64,000 bases of DNA from contig NZ_CP019038.1 in assembly GCF_001941825.1 (NCBI RefSeq), positions 2,852,001-2,916,000 on the forward strand, written 5' to 3'. Below the pieces are notes generated by a model. The model was given only the letters and a program-made list of their open reading frames with translations, ran no database searches and was not told the DNA's origin. The position numbers were made by a program, and so were the translations under genes. Positions 27,398 to 36,726 of the stretch are shown in pieces. How positions within the stretch are numbered: position 1 is the first letter of the stretch; every line of letters begins with the position of its first letter. Source of the DNA: Massilia putida. GTDB lineage: Bacteria; Pseudomonadota; Gammaproteobacteria; Burkholderiales; Burkholderiaceae_D.

Positions 27398-29464
27398 ATG
27401 TTGGCAGGCCTTTACCGTGCATCGCAGCACCGACGCAGCCGTGCGCCGCTGGTCCTGTTATTGCTCGTTTCCGGTGCTGCCATGGCCGCGGACGCCGCGC
27501 CCGTGCGCGACCGCTATGCCGAACTCGAGGAAGTCATCCGCGTCACGCCCCAGCGCGCCGTACCGCTGCTGGCCGGCATGGAAGCCGAGGCGAGCCGCAC
27601 GCCCGCCGAACACGCCCGTTTCCTCACCCTGTCCTGCGACCTCAGCCACCGCCTCGGCAAGCACGAGGAAGCCGTCCAGCTGTGCGAACAAGCCCTGCAA
27701 CTCGGCCGCCAGGCACATGACAACGGCATCGTCGCGCGCGCCCTGCTGTCCAAGGGCTATGCCGTATTCGGCCTGAACGAGTCGAACCAGGCGCACCAGC
27801 TGGTCTGGGAAGCCGAGCGCCTCGCCGCGGGCACCACCGACACCGGCGTGCACATCCTCGCGCTGATCTCGTCGGGCGAATCGTTCGCCGAGGAAGGCAA
27901 CTTCCCCGTCGCGCTGAACAAGCTGCAGAGCGCCGTGACGCTCGCGCGCCAGGCCGGCGACCCGCTGCAGGTCGCCATCGCGCTCAAGTCGCTGGCCTAT
28001 CTGTACAACCAGATGCGTGAATTCGACAAGGGTTTCGAGGCGATAGTCGAAGCGGAACGGCTTGCGGAACAAATCGATTCGCCGGGCCGCCTGGCCATCT
28101 TCAAGACGACGGAATACATCCTTTCGGTAACCAGCGGCGACACGGCACGCGGCACGAAGGCCCTGCTGTCGGCGCTCACGCTGGAGCGGGGCATCGGCGC
28201 CGACGCGATGGTGTCCAACACCCTCGTCAACCTGTCCGATTCCTACCTCAAGCAACAGGACTGGCGCCGCGCCCTCACCTACGCCCAGCAGGCGCTGGAG
28301 CAGGCGGAGAAGCTGCACGACGACGGCCTCGCCGCCACGGCCCGCGTCAACGCGGGGCAGGCCTATCTCGGCATGGGCCGCCTGGCCGAGGGCAAGAAGC
28401 ACATCGAAGAGGGCATGGACTGGTACCAGCGCTCCGGCAACAAGCCCGACCAGCAGGGCGTGCTCGTCGAATACGGCGACGCCCTCGAACGCGCCGGCGA
28501 CCTGGCGGGCGCGCTGGCCGCGTATCACCGCGAGCGCGCGCTGTCGAACGAATTGTTCGAGACGCGCCGCCAGAAAGCGATGATGGAGCTGCAGGAACAA
28601 TACGAGGCCGACAAGCGCAAGCGCCAGATCGAGATGCTGCGCCAGGAAAACCAGGTCAAGTCGACGGAACTCGACAACCGCCGCCTGCAGCAGCGCATCT
28701 GGTGGCTGCTGGCGCTCGTGTTCGCGCTCGCGTCGGTCATCGTCGGCATCCTGTACCGCAAGGTGCGGCACGCCAACGCCCAGCTCGAGGTCAAGAACCA
28801 GGAACTCAAGCAGCAGAGCGCGCGCGATCCGCTGACGGCGCTGTACAACCGCCGCCACTTCCAGGAATTCATGCGTTCGCACCAGGAGATCGAACGGCGC
28901 GGTGCGGGCACCAGCGGCGAAGAGATCGTCAGCGCCATGTTCCTGCTCGACGTCGACCACTTCAAGAACATCAACGACACCTACGGCCACGGCGCCGGCG
29001 ATGCGGTGCTGCGCGAGATCGCGGACGCGCTGCGCGAGATCCTGCGCGAGACCGACATGATCGTGCGCTGGGGCGGCGAGGAATTCCTCGCCTTCCTGCC
29101 GGCCGTGCCGAGAGGCAGCCTGGACGAGGTGGCGCGCCGCCTGCTGGCCGGCATCCCGCAACGGTCGATCGACTACCAGGGCACCCGGCTGTCGGTGAAC
29201 GTCTCGATCGGCTTCGCGCCGTTCCCGCTGGTGCAGGGCGGAGGCAACATTTCGTGGGAGCGCGCGATCAACATCGTCGACATGGCGCTGTACCTGGCCA
29301 AGGGCCACGGCCGCAACCGCGCGTACGGCGTGCGCGGCCTTGTCGGCCTCGATCCGGCCGCGATGGACGAGATCGAGCACGATATCGAAAAGGCGTGGCG
29401 CGCGGGGCTCGTCGATCTGTCGATCGTGACGGCGCACATGCCGGAATTGCGGATGGCGTCGTAA
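27398..29464 (+). CDS. TPR-containing membrane diguanylate cyclase
   Basis: A 688-aa sensor. A signal peptide (to about residue 28, GAAMAADA) exports a helical N-terminal region with several tetratricopeptide-like repeats (about 40-400; for example HDNGIVARALLSKGYAVFGL). A coiled-coil with many Lys/Gln/Glu residues (380-430) leads to one membrane helix (about 433-453, WWLLALVFALASVIVGILY), then a cytoplasmic GGDEF domain. The active-site loop is RWGGEEF near residue 559, a form compatible with diguanylate cyclase activity. The N-terminus of the domain has DPLTALYNRRHF. Output would be cyclic di-GMP under a periplasmic signal of unknown nature. Confidence 0.9.
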   Translation: MLAGLYRASQHRRSRAPLVLLLLVSGAAMAADAAPVRDRYAELEEVIRVTPQRAVPLLAGMEAEASRTPAEHARFLTLSCDLSHRLGKHEEAVQLCEQALQLGRQAHDNGIVARALLSKGYAVFGLNESNQAHQLVWEAERLAAGTTDTGVHILALISSGESFAEEGNFPVALNKLQSAVTLARQAGDPLQVAIALKSLAYLYNQMREFDKGFEAIVEAERLAEQIDSPGRLAIFKTTEYILSVTSGDTARGTKALLSALTLERGIGADAMVSNTLVNLSDSYLKQQDWRRALTYAQQALEQAEKLHDDGLAATARVNAGQAYLGMGRLAEGKKHIEEGMDWYQRSGNKPDQQGVLVEYGDALERAGDLAGALAAYHRERALSNELFETRRQKAMMELQEQYEADKRKRQIEMLRQENQVKSTELDNRRLQQRIWWLLALVFALASVIVGILYRKVRHANAQLEVKNQELKQQSARDPLTALYNRRHFQEFMRSHQEIERRGAGTSGEEIVSAMFLLDVDHFKNINDTYGHGAGDAVLREIADALREILRETDMIVRWGGEEFLAFLPAVPRGSLDEVARRLLAGIPQRSIDYQGTRLSVNVSIGFAPFPLVQGGGNISWERAINIVDMALYLAKGHGRNRAYGVRGLVGLDPAAMDEIEHDIEKAWRAGLVDLSIVTAHMPELRMAS

Positions 29465-29468
29465 AAAG

Positions 29469-29498
29469 CCGTCGTCCCCGCGAAGGCGGGAACGACGG
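29469..29498. repeat. REP-like hairpin
   Basis: CCGTCGTCCCCGC-GAAG-GCGGGAACGACGG. Its right arm is identical for 13 bases with 54425-54437. It separates two convergent genes whose stops are 40 bases apart and may end transcripts from both sides. Confidence 0.7.
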
Positions 29499-29504
29499 TT
29501 GCGG

Positions 29505-29858
29505 TCACTTCGCCGCCTGCTGCATCTTCTCCCCGGCCTCTTCCACCTTCTCACCGACCCGCTCGGTCGCTGCCTTCGCACCTTCGCGCGCCTCGCGCAC
29601 GGCCTGGTCCGCCTTGTCGACCTGCGCCTGCACCTTGTCCGTCACCTTCTCGTTGATCCGGTCGATCTTGTCGTTCACGTGGTCGAGCTTTTGCTGCACC
29701 CGGGCGCCGGCTTCGTCGACCTTCGCCTGTGCGCGCGCGCCCGCGTCGTCGATGGCCTTGCCGGCCTGCTGGGCGGGACCCACGCCGTCGCTTCCTCGGT
29801 TGCACGCGGCCAGGAGACAACCCGCCAGCAGCGCGCCGATGATGGATATCCGGTTCAT
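29505..29858 (-). CDS. Small coiled-coil lipoprotein
   Basis: A 117-aa lipoprotein. The signal peptide ends in the lipobox LLAAC (Cys at residue 19). The mature part is hydrophilic and helical with heptad-like repeats of Ala, Glu, Asp and Lys (KVDEAGARVQQKLDHVNDKI and so on), similar in style to apolipoprotein/LEA-like repeats. Function unknown. The start overlaps the stop of the cytochrome peroxidase gene (ATGA), so it is the last gene of a coupled three-gene operon. Confidence 0.75.
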   Translation of the reverse strand: MNRISIIGALLAGCLLAACNRGSDGVGPAQQAGKAIDDAGARAQAKVDEAGARVQQKLDHVNDKIDRINEKVTDKVQAQVDKADQAVREAREGAKAATERVGEKVEEAGEKMQQAAK

Positions 29859-31108
29859 CTCTTGCCCTCCTTGGTCGCCGAATATACACCTGCGCCATCG
29901 GCCGCGGCGGACGCTTCGAACGGCGCATCCGTCAGCGTGCGCAGGAAGGCGACGATAGCGTCGATGTCGGCATCGTCGAGCGCCGGCCTCATCCCCTTGC
30001 GGCGGTTGTACGGCATGGTCGCCACGTTGACGTTGCCCTGGTGGCGCGGGGCCACGTCGTCGAACAGGCGGCCGTCCTTGTACCAGCGCTCCGGCTCGAT
30101 GGCACGGGTGGCGTAGAACGCGACGACGTCGCGCAGGTTGGAGAAGACGCCGTTGTGCATGTAGCGCTGGCGTGCCGCCACGTTGCGCAAGCTCGGCGTG
30201 CGGAAGTAGCCGCACCACTGGCCGCTGTCCCGCCAGCCTTTGGCGCGCCCCGTCGCGCACAGGCCCTCGTCGAAGTGGCGCGGATCGCGGTTGGCGGGAA
30301 TGGCGCGGTTGCGCGGCACGGCGATGGCGTCGTAGCCGAAATCCGTGAACAGCGAACGGGCCGGATTGCTCGACGTCTCGTTGAACTTGTGGCAGCTCGC
30401 GCAGTTGCCGCGGTCCGGGTCCTTGAACAGCTTCAGGCCGCGCAGTTCCTGCGGGCTCAAGTGCGCCCTGCCCTGCACCCAGGCGTCGTAGCGCGACGAG
30501 AACGGGGCCATCTCGCGGCTTTGCAGGAAGGCATCCATCGCGGCGCCGAGCGCGGCCAGACTGCTGGCCGTCGTGGCGAAGACGTCCGGGCCGAAGGCGC
30601 GCTTGAAACCGTCCGCATACGGCGCCGTGCGCAGCTTGCGCGCGATGTCGGCCTCGCTCCGGTTGTGCATCTCGAGCGGGTCCAGCAAAGGATGGCGCGC
30701 CAGTTCCGCGACCGTGTCGACGCGGCCGTCCGTGAACAGGCCGCCGAACGGCGTCGGCGCGGGGGCATCGTCGTCCTGGTAAAAGAACAGCGGCGGGATA
30801 TAGGCCGCGTACAGCGCGGACGGCACGTTGCGCTTGCCGACAAGATCGGGCCGGCTGCCCAGCGCCACGCCGATGCGCGATCCGTGGTTGCCGGCGAAGC
30901 CCTGCCTGGGGTCGTGGCAGCTGGCGCAGCTGGTGCCGGCCGGTTCCGACAAACGCGTGTCGAAGAACACCTGCCGGCCCAGCGCGACGCGTGCGGGCGC
31001 CGGCGCGAACGGGCCGGCCACGTCGGGCATCGCGGACAGTTGCGGCGTCGCGGCGCATGCCGCCGATGCCGCCAGCACGCCCGCGACGATGAGCCCTTTA
31101 GCCAGCAA
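29855..31108 (-). CDS. Di-haem cytochrome c peroxidase / MauG family protein
   Basis: A 417-aa periplasmic protein with signal peptide (about residues 1-20, AASAACAA). Two covalent haem c motifs are present: CASCH near residue 62 and CASCH near residue 225. Family members reduce hydrogen peroxide with electrons from cytochrome c, or act as MauG-like oxidases. The start is TTG at 31108 with AAGG 9 bases upstream; no ATG exists before the signal peptide, and the start overlaps the preceding gene by 11 bases. Coupling to a metallophosphoesterase and a lipoprotein suggests a periplasmic operon of unknown purpose. Confidence 0.85.
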   Translation of the reverse strand: MLAKGLIVAGVLAASAACAATPQLSAMPDVAGPFAPAPARVALGRQVFFDTRLSEPAGTSCASCHDPRQGFAGNHGSRIGVALGSRPDLVGKRNVPSALYAAYIPPLFFYQDDDAPAPTPFGGLFTDGRVDTVAELARHPLLDPLEMHNRSEADIARKLRTAPYADGFKRAFGPDVFATTASSLAALGAAMDAFLQSREMAPFSSRYDAWVQGRAHLSPQELRGLKLFKDPDRGNCASCHKFNETSSNPARSLFTDFGYDAIAVPRNRAIPANRDPRHFDEGLCATGRAKGWRDSGQWCGYFRTPSLRNVAARQRYMHNGVFSNLRDVVAFYATRAIEPERWYKDGRLFDDVAPRHQGNVNVATMPYNRRKGMRPALDDADIDAIVAFLRTLTDAPFEASAAADGAGVYSATKEGKR

Positions 31109-32507
31109 CGAAGCCCGCCTTGTCGCAATTGAGGCGGTTGTTGGACAACGCGCACGTCGCCATCAGGGTGCCCGTCTTCGTGTACGCCTTATAGGTCCAG
31201 CCGCTGCCCGCGCGTTCCATCAGCAGGAAGCCGAACGTATTGCTGTGCGTGATGCGGTCGACCGTGACGCCGGGCGCCGGCGGCACGTTCGCCGGGAACG
31301 GGTCCGGCAGCGCGACGTCGAGATTATCGCCGCCGTTGCCGCTCACGAACGTGGCCGGGTGGTTCGACGCGAAGCTGATCGCCTGGAAGTCGTGCACGTG
31401 GCCGTGCAGCGCGAGCGACACGCCGGCCGGATAATACGCCGTCGCGTTCAGCTGCTGCATCACCGAGAGCAGCGCCGCATTGCCGCCCAGCGGCGCACCG
31501 CCCGCCACGGGCGTGTAGGCCAGGATCGGATGGTGGTTGACGAACAGGCTCGTCGTCTTCGCCTTGCCGGCCAGCTGGGCCACCGTCTTGAACGCGTCCT
31601 GGTAGGCGAGGAATTGCGGATCGGTCGTCGCCAGCGCCGCCTTGCCGGCCTTGGCGGAATCGAACACGATCACCTGCGTGTCGGCGCCGAGCGGCACCGC
31701 GTACGGCGCCGTGTAATTGGCGACGGCGTCGTTGGCCGGATCGTCGCAGCTACGTTTCGCGCTGTAGGCTTGCGTGTCCAGCAGGCGGAACCAGCCCTGG
31801 CCGGCGCGCGCGCATTCCTCGTGGTTGCCGCGCACGACGATCCACGGCGCGGCGCTCAAGAGCGGCGCGGCGGGCTTGAACAGGTCCGCTTCCCACGTGT
31901 CCCAGCCATAGCCCCACGGGCTGTCCTTGCAGCCGGCGATGTCGGACGGGCACGCGTTCTCGCGGTAGTGGTAGTCGCCGATGTGCAGCACCAGGTCCGG
32001 CTGCAGCTTCGCGGCCGTGGCGGCGATCTGCGCGAGCGGCCACGCGTCGGCATCGTTGCACGACTGCCAGGCGTTGTCGGCCTTCTTCATGCGGCAGCCC
32101 GTGTCGGCGAGGATGACGATGCGCTGCGGCGCCGCTTTCGGCAGCGGCAGCGTCCTGCTGCCGACCTGCGCCTGTTTCGCGTCGCTTGCCACCGTGGCTT
32201 CGCAGATGTTGAGCGGGAAGGCGGACGGCTTCGAATCGGCGGCGCTGCTCGCGGTCGTGCGCTGGGCCGGCGTGCCGGCGGCGGCGCGCAGGGTCATGCG
32301 CGTGTCCGCGCCGTCGACGGTGATCACCGGGCAGGTGCCGTAGGTCGTGGCCGCGCGCGCGACGGGCTTGCCGCCGTCGCCCATCACGACCCACGCATAC
32401 TTCACGTAATCGTCCTTGGTCGCCTCGTCGACGCGCGTGGAACCGCAGCTGGCCAGCAGGCTTGCAAGCGCGATGGCGCCGAGCGCCCGGCCTTTCGATC
32501 CGATCAT
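31098..32507 (-). CDS. Metallophosphoesterase lipoprotein (purple-acid-phosphatase-like)
   Basis: A 469-aa lipoprotein: signal peptide with lipobox LLASC (Cys21). The metallophosphoesterase motifs appear in order: ILADTGCR (first Asp), HIGDYHYREN (GD-x-H/Y), RGNHEEC (GNHE), the His of NHHPILAY and LHGHVHDF (GHxH). These bind the dinuclear metal centre of phosphatases in the purple acid phosphatase superfamily. Likely role: phosphate ester hydrolysis at the cell envelope. ATG 32507 is chosen because it gives the lipobox signal and has GGGAAG upstream. First gene of the operon with the cytochrome peroxidase and small lipoprotein. Confidence 0.85.
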   Translation of the reverse strand: MIGSKGRALGAIALASLLASCGSTRVDEATKDDYVKYAWVVMGDGGKPVARAATTYGTCPVITVDGADTRMTLRAAAGTPAQRTTASSAADSKPSAFPLNICEATVASDAKQAQVGSRTLPLPKAAPQRIVILADTGCRMKKADNAWQSCNDADAWPLAQIAATAAKLQPDLVLHIGDYHYRENACPSDIAGCKDSPWGYGWDTWEADLFKPAAPLLSAAPWIVVRGNHEECARAGQGWFRLLDTQAYSAKRSCDDPANDAVANYTAPYAVPLGADTQVIVFDSAKAGKAALATTDPQFLAYQDAFKTVAQLAGKAKTTSLFVNHHPILAYTPVAGGAPLGGNAALLSVMQQLNATAYYPAGVSLALHGHVHDFQAISFASNHPATFVSGNGGDNLDVALPDPFPANVPPAPGVTVDRITHSNTFGFLLMERAGSGWTYKAYTKTGTLMATCALSNNRLNCDKAGFVAG

Positions 32508-32568
32508 CGTGTGCTTCCCTTCGTGTGTGGTTGGAATCGCAACACGATAGGGAGTCAATGTGACCCGG

Positions 32569-33456
32569 CTATGACATCCGCCACTCCGCCCGCATCAGTT
32601 CGACGTAGCGCCGCGCGCCCAGCCCCAGCGGCCGCTCGCGCGACCATACGACGTCGACCCACAGGCGCAGCTGGTTGCTGATGTTATCGAACGGGATCTC
32701 GACGAGGCTGCCCGCCGCCACCAGCGGCTGCACGAGCGCGCGCGGCAGGTAGGCCCAGCCGAGACCCGCCTGCACGAGGTTCAAGGTGGCGAGGTGGCTG
32801 TCGACGCGCCACACGTCGCGCGCGTGCACGAAGCGTGGGTCGCGGTCCGGGCTGTCGCGTCCCGCCACGACGATCTGGCGCGCATCGATCAGGTCTTCCA
32901 GCCGCGGCGCGCCGTCCGCCAGCAACGGGTGACCCGGCGCCAGCACGGCCACCAGCAATTCGCTGCCGACTTCCTGGAACGCCTCGCGGTCGTCCAGCCG
33001 TTCGCGCTCGAACACGAGGGCCAGGTGCACGCCGCCGTCGTGCAGCAGGCGCAGCGCGTCGGCCTGCGGCGCCGACAGCACCTCGACTTCGAGCGACGGG
33101 AATTCGCGTGCCAGCACGGCCAGCGGCGCGCTCCAGCGGCCCGCGATCAGCTCCGGCACCACGGCCAACGTGAGGCGGCGTTCCAGGCCGCCGTGCAGCG
33201 CGAGCGCGTCCGCCTGCAGCCGGCGCAGCTGGCTGGCGACGTGGCGGGCGCGTGGCTCCAGCGCCCGCGCCGCATCCGTGGGCCGCGGGTCGCGGCCGGA
33301 CCGGTCGAACAGGGTCAGGTCCAGCTCCGCCTCGAGCTGGGCGATGGCCATGCTGACGGCGGACGGCACCCGCCCCAGCGCGCGCGCCGCGGCGGAAAAG
33401 GAACCGTGGTCGAGCACGGCCAGGAAGATGCGCACACTGTCGCTGGAAAACGCCAT
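32569..33456 (-). CDS. LysR-type transcriptional regulator
   Basis: A 295-aa regulator. The winged helix-turn-helix is at residues 5-65 (FLAVLDHGSFSAAARALGRV then SAVSMAIAQLEAELDLTLF), followed by the periplasmic-binding-protein-like effector domain. It is divergent from a PACE-family efflux gene, the arrangement known for AceR-AceI, so it likely controls that gene in response to a compound. The 88-base intergenic gap holds a T-N11-A palindrome (33463-33475). Confidence 0.92.
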   Translation of the reverse strand: MAFSSDSVRIFLAVLDHGSFSAAARALGRVPSAVSMAIAQLEAELDLTLFDRSGRDPRPTDAARALEPRARHVASQLRRLQADALALHGGLERRLTLAVVPELIAGRWSAPLAVLAREFPSLEVEVLSAPQADALRLLHDGGVHLALVFERERLDDREAFQEVGSELLVAVLAPGHPLLADGAPRLEDLIDARQIVVAGRDSPDRDPRFVHARDVWRVDSHLATLNLVQAGLGWAYLPRALVQPLVAAGSLVEIPFDNISNQLRLWVDVVWSRERPLGLGARRYVELMRAEWRMS

Positions 33457-33462
33457 GGCCTG

Positions 33463-33475
33463 TCAATAAAATTGA
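33463..33475. promoter_or_regulatory. LysR-type T-N11-A box
   Basis: TCAATAAAATTGA is a perfect palindrome with the T-N11-A form bound by LysR proteins. It lies 7 bases upstream of the LysR start codon, in the divergent promoter region with the efflux gene, consistent with autoregulation. Confidence 0.5.
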
Positions 33476-33544
33476 AAGATCCTGACTTTATACATCAAAC
33501 CAGTCGACATATCATCATGCCATCGGAATGTTGAGGAAGCAGAC

Positions 33545-33982
33545 ATGCAAGGCATCAAACGCAGGATCGTCTACGTCGCGCTGTACGAAGCCATCGCCAT
33601 CGCGTGCACGACGGCGGGCCTCACGGGGCTGGCCGACCACGACGCCGGGGACGCCGGCCTCGCCGCCGTCCTCGCGTCGGCGACGGCCGTGGCGTGGAAC
33701 GTCATCTACAACACGCTGTTCGAAGCGTGGGAAGCGAAGCAGACCAAGGGCGGCCGCAGCCTCCTGCGCCGCATCGTCCACGCCATCGGCTTCGAGGGAG
33801 GCCTCGTGCTCGCCATCGTGCCCATGTTCGCGTGGACGCTGGGGACGTCGCTCGTCGACGCCTTCCTGCTCGACCTCGGACTGGTCGTGTTCTTCACTGT
33901 CTACAGCTTCGCGTTCAACTGGGCGTTCGACCTCGTGTTCGGGTTGCCGACGGCGGCGCTGGGCCGGGCCGGCGACGCCTAG
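33545..33982 (+). CDS. PACE family efflux transporter (AceI-like)
   Basis: A 145-aa inner-membrane protein with four predicted helices in two tandem bacterial transmembrane pair repeats. Repeat 1 begins RRIVYVALYEAIAI, where the acidic residue in helix 1 corresponds to the essential Glu15 of AceI; repeat 2 begins RRIVHAIGFEGGLVLAIVP. Conserved WNVIYNTLFEAWE and FNWAFDLVFG follow the two halves. PACE proteins export biocides such as chlorhexidine or natural polyamines by proton exchange. Divergent from its probable LysR regulator; AGGAAG precedes the ATG. Confidence 0.9.
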   Translation: MQGIKRRIVYVALYEAIAIACTTAGLTGLADHDAGDAGLAAVLASATAVAWNVIYNTLFEAWEAKQTKGGRSLLRRIVHAIGFEGGLVLAIVPMFAWTLGTSLVDAFLLDLGLVVFFTVYSFAFNWAFDLVFGLPTAALGRAGDA

Positions 33983-34081
33983 ATCCGGTTCGCCCCGCCC
34001 GACTCCCGGTTCGCCACATTCCCCTGGTCCGTATGTTCGCGCCGGCGTAGCCTGACGGACATCGATCCTCCAGGAGACACC

Positions 34082-35856
34082 GTGAAACGACGTTCCCTTC
34101 TCAAGACCGCGGCGGCGCTACCCTTCGCCCTCACGGGCCTATCGATGGCGGCACCGCTGCGCCGGCGCGTGCGTCCGGGCGATGCGGGCTGGCCATCCGC
34201 CGACGCGTGGGATGGCCTGCAGCGCAGCGTGGGCGGGCGCCTCGTCAAGCTGGACGCGCCGTTCGCCGGCTGCGCCGCAGGATCTGATTCTCCGGCATGC
34301 ACGGCCGCGCTGGCGCGGTTGCACAACGGCTTCGACATGGGCGACCAGCCGAACTTCACGCACACGAGCGGCTGGCTCGATGCCTGGTCGTCGCAGCCGA
34401 GCGCCTACGCGGTCGCAGCAACCACGACGGCGGACGTCGTCGCCGCCGTGAATTTTGCGCGCACCCACGACCTGCGCCTTGTCGTCAAGGGCGGCGGCCA
34501 CAGTTACCAGGGCACCTCAAGCGCGCCGGGCTCGCTGCTGGTCTGGACCCGGCACATGAACGACGTGCGCCTGGAACCGGACTTCGTCGCGCGCAACTGC
34601 GGCACCGCACCGCAGCCGGCCGTCACGCTGGGCGCCGGCGCCATGTGGATCGACGCCTACGATGCCGTGACGACGCGCGCCGGCCGCTATGTGCAAGGCG
34701 GCGGCTGCACGAGCGTCGGCGTCGCCGGCCTGGTCTAGAGCGGCGGCTTCGGCAACTTCTCGAAGCGCTACGGCACGGCGGCGGCCGGCCTCTTGGAGGC
34801 GGAAGTCGTGACCGCCGATGGCCAGGTCCGCATCGCCAACGCCTGCACGAACGCCGACCTGTTCTGGGCGCTCAAGGGTGGCGGTGGCGGTAGCGTCGGC
34901 ATCGTCACCCGGCTCACGCTGCGCACGCGCGAGCTGCCGGCCACGTTCGGCGGGGTCTTCTGCAAGGTGCGCGCCGTCGACGACGCGGCGTTCCGCGCCC
35001 TGCTCGGCAAACTGGTCGAGTTCTATGCGAGCGACCTGTTCAACCCGCACTGGGGCGAACAGATCGGCATCCACGGCGACAACACCGTCGACGTCTCGAT
35101 GGTGTTCCAGGACCTCGACGAAGCCGGCGCCGCGCGGACCTGGGCGCCGCTGCTCGACTGGCTACACGGGCAGTCCGGCTACACGTTCGAGAAGCCGTTC
35201 CAGGTGTTGGCCCTGCCGGCACGGCACATGTGGGACGCCGCGTTCTTCCGTGAGCACGCGCCGGGCTTCATGGTCGCCGACCCGCGTCCGGGCGCGCCCG
35301 CGCACCACGTGATCTGGAAGGGCGACACGGAGCAGGAAGGCTGGTTCATCCACGGCTACAAGTCGGCGTGGCTGCCGGCGCAGCTGCTCGACGCGCGGCG
35401 CCGGGCCGGCCTCGCCGATGCGTTGTTCCAGGCCAGCCGGCACTGGAGCGTGGGGCTGCACTTCAACAAGGGCCTGGCCGGCGCGCCGCCGGCGGAGCTC
35501 GACGCCGCGCGCGCCACCGCGACCAACCCCGCCGTGCTCGACGCCTTCGCCCTCGCGATCATCGCGGGCGGCGACGGGCCGCACTTCCCCGGCATGCCGG
35601 GCGGCGCGGCCGCGCACGCGCGCAGGCGATCGGCCGGGCGATGGATGCGCTGCTGGCGGTGGCGCCGCGTGCCGGCTCGTATGTCTCCGAAAGCGATTAC
35701 TTCCAGCGCGATTGGCAGGATGCGTTCTGGGGTGCCAACTATCCGCGGCTCGCGCGGATCAAGCGCCAGTACGATCCGGACGGGCTGTTCTTCGTGCGTC
35801 ACGGCGTAGGCAGCGAAGCGTGGAGCGAGGACGGCTTTACGCGCCTGGGGACATAA
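34082..35856 (+). pseudogene. FAD-linked (BBE-type) oxidoreductase, disrupted
   Basis: A VAO/BBE-family flavoprotein broken twice. The first part starts at GTG 34082 (AGGAG upstream) with a Tat-like signal (KRRSLLK then ALPFALTGLS). It carries GGGHSYQGT, the His for covalent FAD, and GGGCTSVGVAG, the Cys for a second flavin bond. An in-frame TAG at 34736-34738 interrupts GVAGLV|SGGFGNFSKRYG, where relatives have an amino acid, probably from CAG. The frame resumes through the FAD and substrate domains until a shift in a CG-alternating run at about 35615-35624. After it, the C-terminal BBE domain continues in another frame (VSESDYFQRDWQ, NYPRLARIKRQYDPDGLFF). A sequencing or assembly error could explain one lesion; two make real decay more likely. 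Confidence 0.85.
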
Positions 35857-35862
35857 AGCCTG

Positions 35863-36717
35863 TTACTCCGCCGGCGGCACGGCCAGCGGGTGTTCGCCAC
35901 GGGCGGCGTCGACGCGGATCTTAAGCGCGCGCGTGTCGTCGTCCTCGCCCCAGCGTTTCGTGAACGCCTGCAGGCGCGAATGCGCCCGTTCGGCGTTGCC
36001 GGCCGCCAGCGCGGATTCGACGGCGCCGCGCGCCTCGCTCCATGCGCTCGCGCGCTGGCGCTTGCGCGTGCAGGCGTTCGACGCCTCGTTCAGCGCGCGC
36101 TGCAGCCGTTCCAGCTGCGCCGGCGTGGCGCGGCTGGCGCGCAGCGCGATCAATTCGTCCTGCGCCTGCTTGCCCTGGCATGACTGCGCCAGCGCGATGG
36201 CGGCGTCGATGCGCCGGTCGATCTTCTGCGCCGACGGCTTCGCCCACAACCACACGCCCCACAGCACGGCCAGCGCGACGATCCACCAGCGCAGGCGGAT
36301 CGGCTGGCGGCCCGGCGGTTTGTCCGGCGGCGCCGGCGGCGGAGGCCACGGGATGCCGCGGCCGCGCTCGGGCGCAGCCGTCGCCGCCTCGACCGGGCGG
36401 CCGCTGTGGCCGAAGGCGGTAGCGGATGGCGTCGGCGCGGGCTTTGCCGCCGCCGGCGGCGTGGCGGCCCGCGCCGTCTCCGGCGCGCGTCCGGCGGTCG
36501 GCGCATCCGACCAGCCCGGTAATCCGGCCGCCGCTTCCGTCCCGGCCGCGGCGGCGGTGGCGACGGCGCCATCGCGGCGCACGCGTCCGTCGTCCTGCGC
36601 GGGCGCGGACGCGCCCGGCTGCTGGGCCGTCCCGCAATACGGGCAGTAATTCACGCGGCGCGGCATGCCGCGCGCGCAGGCGGCGTTGATGCAGCGGTAG
36701 ATCGCTTCGTCCTGCAC
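35863..36717 (-). CDS. Zinc-ribbon, single-TM protein of tubulin-like operon
   Basis: A 284-aa protein, not assigned to a characterised family. The N-terminus is a zinc ribbon (CINAAC ... YCPYCG, residues about 9-30). A Pro/Ala-rich disordered stretch (35-135) leads to one membrane helix (WWIVALAVLWGVWLW, about 145-160). The C-terminal ~120 residues are helical and charged (for example VESALAAGNAERAHSRLQAF). Start codon is GTG at 36717 with AAGGA upstream. It begins 9 bases after the GTPase gene, so it is the distal gene of that operon and probably a membrane-anchored partner. Confidence 0.7.
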   Translation of the reverse strand: MQDEAIYRCINAACARGMPRRVNYCPYCGTAQQPGASAPAQDDGRVRRDGAVATAAAAGTEAAAGLPGWSDAPTAGRAPETARAATPPAAAKPAPTPSATAFGHSGRPVEAATAAPERGRGIPWPPPPAPPDKPPGRQPIRLRWWIVALAVLWGVWLWAKPSAQKIDRRIDAAIALAQSCQGKQAQDELIALRASRATPAQLERLQRALNEASNACTRKRQRASAWSEARGAVESALAAGNAERAHSRLQAFTKRWGEDDDTRALKIRVDAARGEHPLAVPPAE

Positions 36718-36726
36718 GGCGCGTCC

